From: Pseudomonadota bacterium
Lineage (GTDB): Bacteria > Pseudomonadota > Gammaproteobacteria > Acidithiobacillales > Acidithiobacillaceae
Reading direction: 5' to 3'
Assembly (NCBI GenBank): GCA_021840785.1
Contig: JAKBXD010000067.1
Location: 1-10,109 of the forward strand
Length of the DNA: 10,109 nucleotides
Made by a program: the position numbers and the translations under genes. Below, piece after piece: positions 7,038 to 10,109 of this stretch. The number at the start of each line of letters is the position of its first letter. Position 1 is the stretch's first letter. The notes under the pieces were generated by a model that did no database searches, was not told the DNA's origin, and was given only the letters and a program-made list of their open reading frames with translations.

Positions 7038-7193
7038 TTACTTGATCTTGTCTTCCCGATACATCACATGCTTCCGGAGCTTGGGATCGAATTTCTTCAT
7101 TTCCAGCTTGTCGGGCTTGGTTTTCTTGTTCTTGGTGGTGGTGTAGAAATGACCGGTACCGGCCGTGGAAACGAGCTTAATCTTGTCACGCAT
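7038..7193 (-). CDS. rpmG: 50S ribosomal protein L33
   Basis: Small basic protein of the large ribosomal subunit. The 51 residues read [20 protein letters not shown], then [20 protein letters not shown] and [11 protein letters not shown], clearly L33. It has no cysteine, so it is the zinc-free (C-minus) form. It lacks the four-residue MAKG-type extension seen in E. coli L33. GAGGA (7201-7205) lies 7 bases before the ATG and overlaps the stop of rpmB, so translation is tightly linked to rpmB. The rpmB-rpmG order is common in bacteria. Confidence 0.97.
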   Translation of the reverse strand: MRDKIKLVSTAGTGHFYTTTKNKKTKPDKLEMKKFDPKLRKHVMYREDKIK

Positions 7194-7203
7194 GGTTCAA
7201 TCC

Positions 7204-7440
7204 TCAGATCTTTTCGCCGGCGGCGCGCAGGTCAGCCAGAACGACGTCAATCCCTTTCTTGTCAATGGTACGAATGCCCTTGGTGCTCACCCGCATACGC
7301 ACCCACCGTTTCTCGCTCTCCACCCAGAAACGGTGGTACTGCAAATTGGGCAGAAAACGGCGGCGGGTCTTGTTGTGGGCGTGGGAAACATTATTCCCCG
7401 CCATGGGCTTCTTGCCCATCACCTTGCATACTCTGGACAT
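7204..7440 (-). CDS. rpmB: 50S ribosomal protein L28
   Basis: Large-subunit ribosomal protein of 78 residues, the same length as E. coli L28 and very similar to it: [12 protein letters not shown] at the N-terminus, then [31 protein letters not shown] and [20 protein letters not shown]. It has one cysteine (C5) and no zinc-binding pairs. GGGAG (7449-7453) lies 8 bases before the ATG. The gene is the first of a two-gene unit with rpmG (10-base gap) and is divergent from metG. A strong extended -10 promoter sits about 30 bases upstream. Confidence 0.98.
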   Translation of the reverse strand: MSRVCKVMGKKPMAGNNVSHAHNKTRRRFLPNLQYHRFWVESEKRWVRMRVSTKGIRTIDKKGIDVVLADLRAAGEKI

Positions 7441-7468
7441 CGGTTAATCTCCCTGAAAAAAGGCGCTC

Positions 7469-7498
7469 TTTATACCATAGATGAAAGCGGCCTGCCAG
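7469..7498 (-). promoter_or_regulatory. Promoter of rpmB-rpmG
   Basis: On the minus strand CTGGCA (7498-7493, 4/6) is followed after 18 bases by TATAAA (7474-7469, 5/6). The -10 is preceded by TGG, an extended -10. The predicted start lies near 7462, giving a leader of about 22 bases with the ribosome binding site. This is the best sigma-70 match in the window and fits a highly expressed ribosomal unit. Confidence 0.7.
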
Positions 7499-7512
7499 TG
7501 GTCCACACGCCA

Positions 7513-7541
7513 TTGCCTGATACGCCTATCCCCTGTAATTT
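7513..7541 (+). promoter_or_regulatory. Candidate metG promoter
   Basis: TTGCCT (7513-7518, 4/6) is followed after exactly 17 bases by TAATTT (7536-7541, 3/6). Its predicted start is about 7548, only a few bases before the metG ATG at 7551. The -10 match is weak. The -35 boxes of this promoter and the divergent rpmB promoter are 14 bases apart. I saw no T-box, SAM riboswitch or other leader structure in the 110-base gap. Confidence 0.35.
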
Positions 7542-7550
7542 ATCAGCACT

Positions 7551-9590
7551 ATGAAAAAACGACGCATATTGATCACCAGCGCCCTCCCCTATGCCAACGG
7601 ACCCATTCACCTCGGGCATTTGGTGGAATACACCCAAACGGACATCTGGGCCCGCTATCAGCGCCTGCGGGGCCACGACTGCGTCTATGTCTGCGCCGAC
7701 GATGCCCATGGCACGCCGATCATGCTCCGTGCCCAGAGCGAGGGCATCACGCCAGAAGAACTCATCACCCGCATGCACGGCGATCATCTGCGCGACTTCA
7801 CCGGCTTCGGTATTCAGTTCGATCTGTATCACAGCACCCACTCGCCGGAAAACTTTGAAATTTCTCAGAGTATCTATCGTGCCCTGCGGGCAGCGGATTA
7901 CATCAACGTCCGCGAAATCGAACAGGCCTACGATCCCGTCGCCGGCATTTTCCTGCCCGACCGCTTCATTCGCGGCACCTGCCCGCGCTGCGGCGCAGCG
8001 GATCAGTATGGGGATAGCTGCGAGGTCTGCGGCGCCACCTACAGCCCCACCGACCTTATCAACCCCGTTTCCGCGGTCTCCGGCGCCGTACCCGAGCGCC
8101 GCAACTCGGAGCACTACTTTTTTCAGCTCGGGGATTTCAGCGACTTTCTCCGGCGGTGGATTCACAGTGGCACCCTGCAGGAAGAAGTCGCCCACAAGCT
8201 CGATGAATGGTTCAGTATCGGCCTGGCCGACTGGGACATCAGCCGCGACGCCCCCTACTTCGGCATTCCCATCCCCGATGCCCCCGGCAAGTTCTTTTAT
8301 GTCTGGCTGGACGCCCTGCCCGGCTACATGGCCGCCACCCAGCACTGGTGCGCGACCCACGGCCGCAATTTCGCCGATTACTGGGGCGCGGACTCCACTG
8401 CCGAGATCTACCATTTTATCGGCAAAGACATCATTTATTTTCACGGCCTGTTCTGGCCGGCCATGCTCAAGGGCTCCGGACACCGGCTGCCGACGGGTAT
8501 ATTCGCCCACGGGCACCTGACCGTAAACGGCGCCAAAATGAGCAAGTCGCGCGGCACCTCCATTACCGCCGGGCAGTATCTCCAGCATCTGAATCCCGAG
8601 TTCCTGCGCTACTACATTGCCACCAAGCTCAACAGCCATGTGGAAGATATCGACCTCAATCTCGAAGACTTCCTGCTCAAGGGCAATGGCGACCTGGTCG
8701 GCAAGGTGGTCAATCTGGCCTCCCGCGCGGCGGGTTTCATCCACCGCAGCTTTGCGGGCCGACTGGCCGCCTCCCTGGACGATGATCAGGCTTTTTATGA
8801 TGGACTGCTACAGACCCAGGAGGCCATCGGTGAGGCCTACGCCGGGCGGGAGTATGGCAAGGCCATGCGTGACATCATGGCGCTGGCGGATCAGATCAAT
8901 GCTTATGTGGACCAGAATGCACCCTGGACTTTGGCCAAAGATCCGGCCCAACGCGAGGCGCTGCACCGTGTCGCCAGCGTCACCCTGAACGGCTTCCGGG
9001 TGCTGATCACCCTGCTCAGCCCCGTGCTGCCGGAGCTATCGCGTAAATCGCTGGAGTTTCTGCAATGCGAATTGGACTGGGCGGGCCTGACCAAGCCGCT
9101 TCTCAATCACCAGATCCAGCCCTACACCCATCTTTTACAACGTATGGAAAAAACCCAGGTGGACGCCTTGATCCAGAATCCTGCAGAAAGCCCCGCAACA
9201 GCCTCCGGCATGGCGGCGGCCCCAGTGCCCACGCCCGTACCTGCTGAGGCCAAGGAAGAAAACCCCTTTATCAGCATGGACGACTTCAGCAAGGTGGATT
9301 TGCGCATTGCGCGGATTATTGCCGCGGACAGCGTGGAAGGCGCGGACAAGCTACTGCACCTCACCCTGGATATTGGCGAGGGCACCCGCTCGGTCTTTGC
9401 CGGCATCAAGAGCGCTTACGATCCTACCAGCCTGGTCGGCAGGCTGACCGTGATGGTCGCCAATCTGGCGCCCAGAAAGATGCGTTTCGGCCTGTCCGAG
9501 GGCATGGTGCTTGCCGCCAGCGGGCCGGATGGCGGCCCCTTCCTGCTCTCTCCCGATAGCGGGGCGCAGCCGGGCATGCGGGTTAAATAG
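7551..9590 (+). CDS. metG: Methionyl-tRNA synthetase
   Basis: Charges tRNA-Met with methionine in the cytoplasm. The 679 residues match the long E. coli type. The catalytic core has the HIGH-type motif HLGH (20-23) in [11 protein letters not shown] and KMSKS (329-333). The zinc knuckle insert has two CxxC pairs (C144/C147 and C157/C160), the two-knuckle class. The anticodon-binding helical domain covers about 380-535. An Ala/Pro-rich linker (about 540-572) leads to a C-terminal EMAP-II/OB-fold tRNA-binding domain (576-679: [11 protein letters not shown], then [14 protein letters not shown]). The start is fixed: an in-frame TAA lies 15 bases upstream and no other start codon intervenes. No Shine-Dalgarno sequence is visible before it. 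The 3' end overlaps the convergent DAHP synthase gene by 8 bases. Confidence 0.98.
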   Translation: MKKRRILITSALPYANGPIHLGHLVEYTQTDIWARYQRLRGHDCVYVCADDAHGTPIMLRAQSEGITPEELITRMHGDHLRDFTGFGIQFDLYHSTHSPENFEISQSIYRALRAADYINVREIEQAYDPVAGIFLPDRFIRGTCPRCGAADQYGDSCEVCGATYSPTDLINPVSAVSGAVPERRNSEHYFFQLGDFSDFLRRWIHSGTLQEEVAHKLDEWFSIGLADWDISRDAPYFGIPIPDAPGKFFYVWLDALPGYMAATQHWCATHGRNFADYWGADSTAEIYHFIGKDIIYFHGLFWPAMLKGSGHRLPTGIFAHGHLTVNGAKMSKSRGTSITAGQYLQHLNPEFLRYYIATKLNSHVEDIDLNLEDFLLKGNGDLVGKVVNLASRAAGFIHRSFAGRLAASLDDDQAFYDGLLQTQEAIGEAYAGREYGKAMRDIMALADQINAYVDQNAPWTLAKDPAQREALHRVASVTLNGFRVLITLLSPVLPELSRKSLEFLQCELDWAGLTKPLLNHQIQPYTHLLQRMEKTQVDALIQNPAESPATASGMAAAPVPTPVPAEAKEENPFISMDDFSKVDLRIARIIAADSVEGADKLLHLTLDIGEGTRSVFAGIKSAYDPTSLVGRLTVMVANLAPRKMRFGLSEGMVLAASGPDGGPFLLSPDSGAQPGMRVK

Positions 9591-10109
9591 GGGTCTGCGC
9601 GGTCGCCAGCAACTTGCGTTCTTCATAGGTTTCCCGAGCCAGACGCACGTCTTCCAGGAACCACGGGAGCTCTTTCAGCAGCAGGGCCTGCGGGCCATCC
9701 ACCAGCGCCGTCGCCGGGTCGGGGTGGAAGTCCACCAGAATCATGTTGGCACCGGCCACCACGCCCTGCGCGGTCACATGAAAAACATCCATGATGCCAT
9801 CCGGCCCCGCATCGCGGCTGCCCACGGAGTGGGACGGATCGATGCAGACGGGCATCCTCGTCAGCCGCTTCACGACCGGCACCTGGGCGAAATCCACGAA
9901 GTTACGGTGCGGGTCACCCAGATTCGTCTTCATGCCGCGCAGCCCGAAGACCACCTTGGTATTTCCCTCCGAAGCCAGGTACTCGGCGGCATTGAGGGAT
10001 TCTTCCAGGGTAATGCCGAAACCGCGCTTGAGCAGCACGGGAAGTTCCTGCTGCCGTCCCACCTCCTTCAGCAACTCGAAGTTCTGGGTAATGCGGGTGC
10101 CGATCTGCA
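9583..10109 (-). CDS. 3-deoxy-7-phosphoheptulonate (DAHP) synthase, class I KDSA-like type (partial, N-terminus beyond window)
   Basis: First enzyme of the shikimate pathway, joining phosphoenolpyruvate and erythrose 4-phosphate. Only the C-terminal 174 residues are visible; the start lies beyond the right edge. The barrel motifs are clear: [62 protein letters not shown] (the His is a metal ligand in the family) and [17 protein letters not shown]. The homologous KDO-8-phosphate synthase has different motifs around the lysine-bearing strand, so DAHP synthase is preferred. Where type I-beta enzymes usually have EVHP, with the Glu binding metal, this protein has DFHP. The stop overlaps the end of metG by 8 bases. 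Without the N-terminus I cannot say whether a regulatory domain is present. Confidence 0.85.
   Translation of the reverse strand, partial: QIGTRITQNFELLKEVGRQQELPVLLKRGFGITLEESLNAAEYLASEGNTKVVFGLRGMKTNLGDPHRNFVDFAQVPVVKRLTRMPVCIDPSHSVGSRDAGPDGIMDVFHVTAQGVVAGANMILVDFHPDPATALVDGPQALLLKELPWFLEDVRLARETYEERKLLATAQTPI

Noticed and set aside
7441..7550. T-box or SAM riboswitch controlling metG
   Set aside because: The divergent gap is only 110 bases, is mostly occupied by the two promoters, and shows no T-box sequence or SAM-aptamer arrangement.
7470..8744. Open frame of 424 codons on the minus strand opposite metG
   Set aside because: It is antisense to the conserved catalytic core of metG. The Gly/Val/Ala-rich product is typical of a mirror frame.

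Overview
The window looks like core chromosome from a proteobacterium of moderately high GC. The gene set, the order hrcA-grpE-dnaK-dnaJ-dapB and the protein style suggest an Acidithiobacillus-like organism or a relative at the gamma/beta border. That placement is an impression from protein similarity, not a search result. I see no mobile element, CRISPR array, tRNA, rRNA or prophage gene. Almost every base is accounted for by housekeeping genes.

Layout, read on the minus strand from right to left. At the right edge lies the C-terminal half of a DAHP synthase (shikimate pathway), which overlaps the 3' end of metG by 8 bases. metG (7551-9590) is the only complete plus-strand gene. It is divergent from rpmB-rpmG (ribosomal proteins L28 and L33), and the two transcription units share a 110-base promoter region. 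Next on the minus strand is a long, tightly packed heat-shock cluster: promoter and CIRCE operator, hrcA, grpE, dnaK, dnaJ, dapB, a small IsdG/HmoA-type monooxygenase gene, and an Mrp/ApbC iron-sulfur carrier ATPase gene that runs off the left edge. Gaps inside the cluster run from a 1-base overlap to about 75 bases, and no convincing Rho-independent terminator is visible anywhere in it.

How the parts work together: HrcA should repress its own promoter through the CIRCE element. A second, consensus-quality sigma-32 type promoter sits in the hrcA-grpE gap, so grpE-dnaK-dnaJ can be driven separately from hrcA. DnaK, DnaJ and GrpE form one chaperone machine. A stem-loop between dnaK and dnaJ pairs fully only in the sense RNA and may set the DnaK:DnaJ ratio. 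dapB (lysine/diaminopimelate synthesis) is translationally coupled to dnaJ through a TAATG overlap. The last two genes point to heme or iron-sulfur handling.

Nothing here looks like an unknown system. The best leads are regulatory: dual HrcA/sigma-32 control, the intergenic hairpin and an SD-less metG start. The intact heme-oxygenase-like residue triad in the small monooxygenase is also worth a look.
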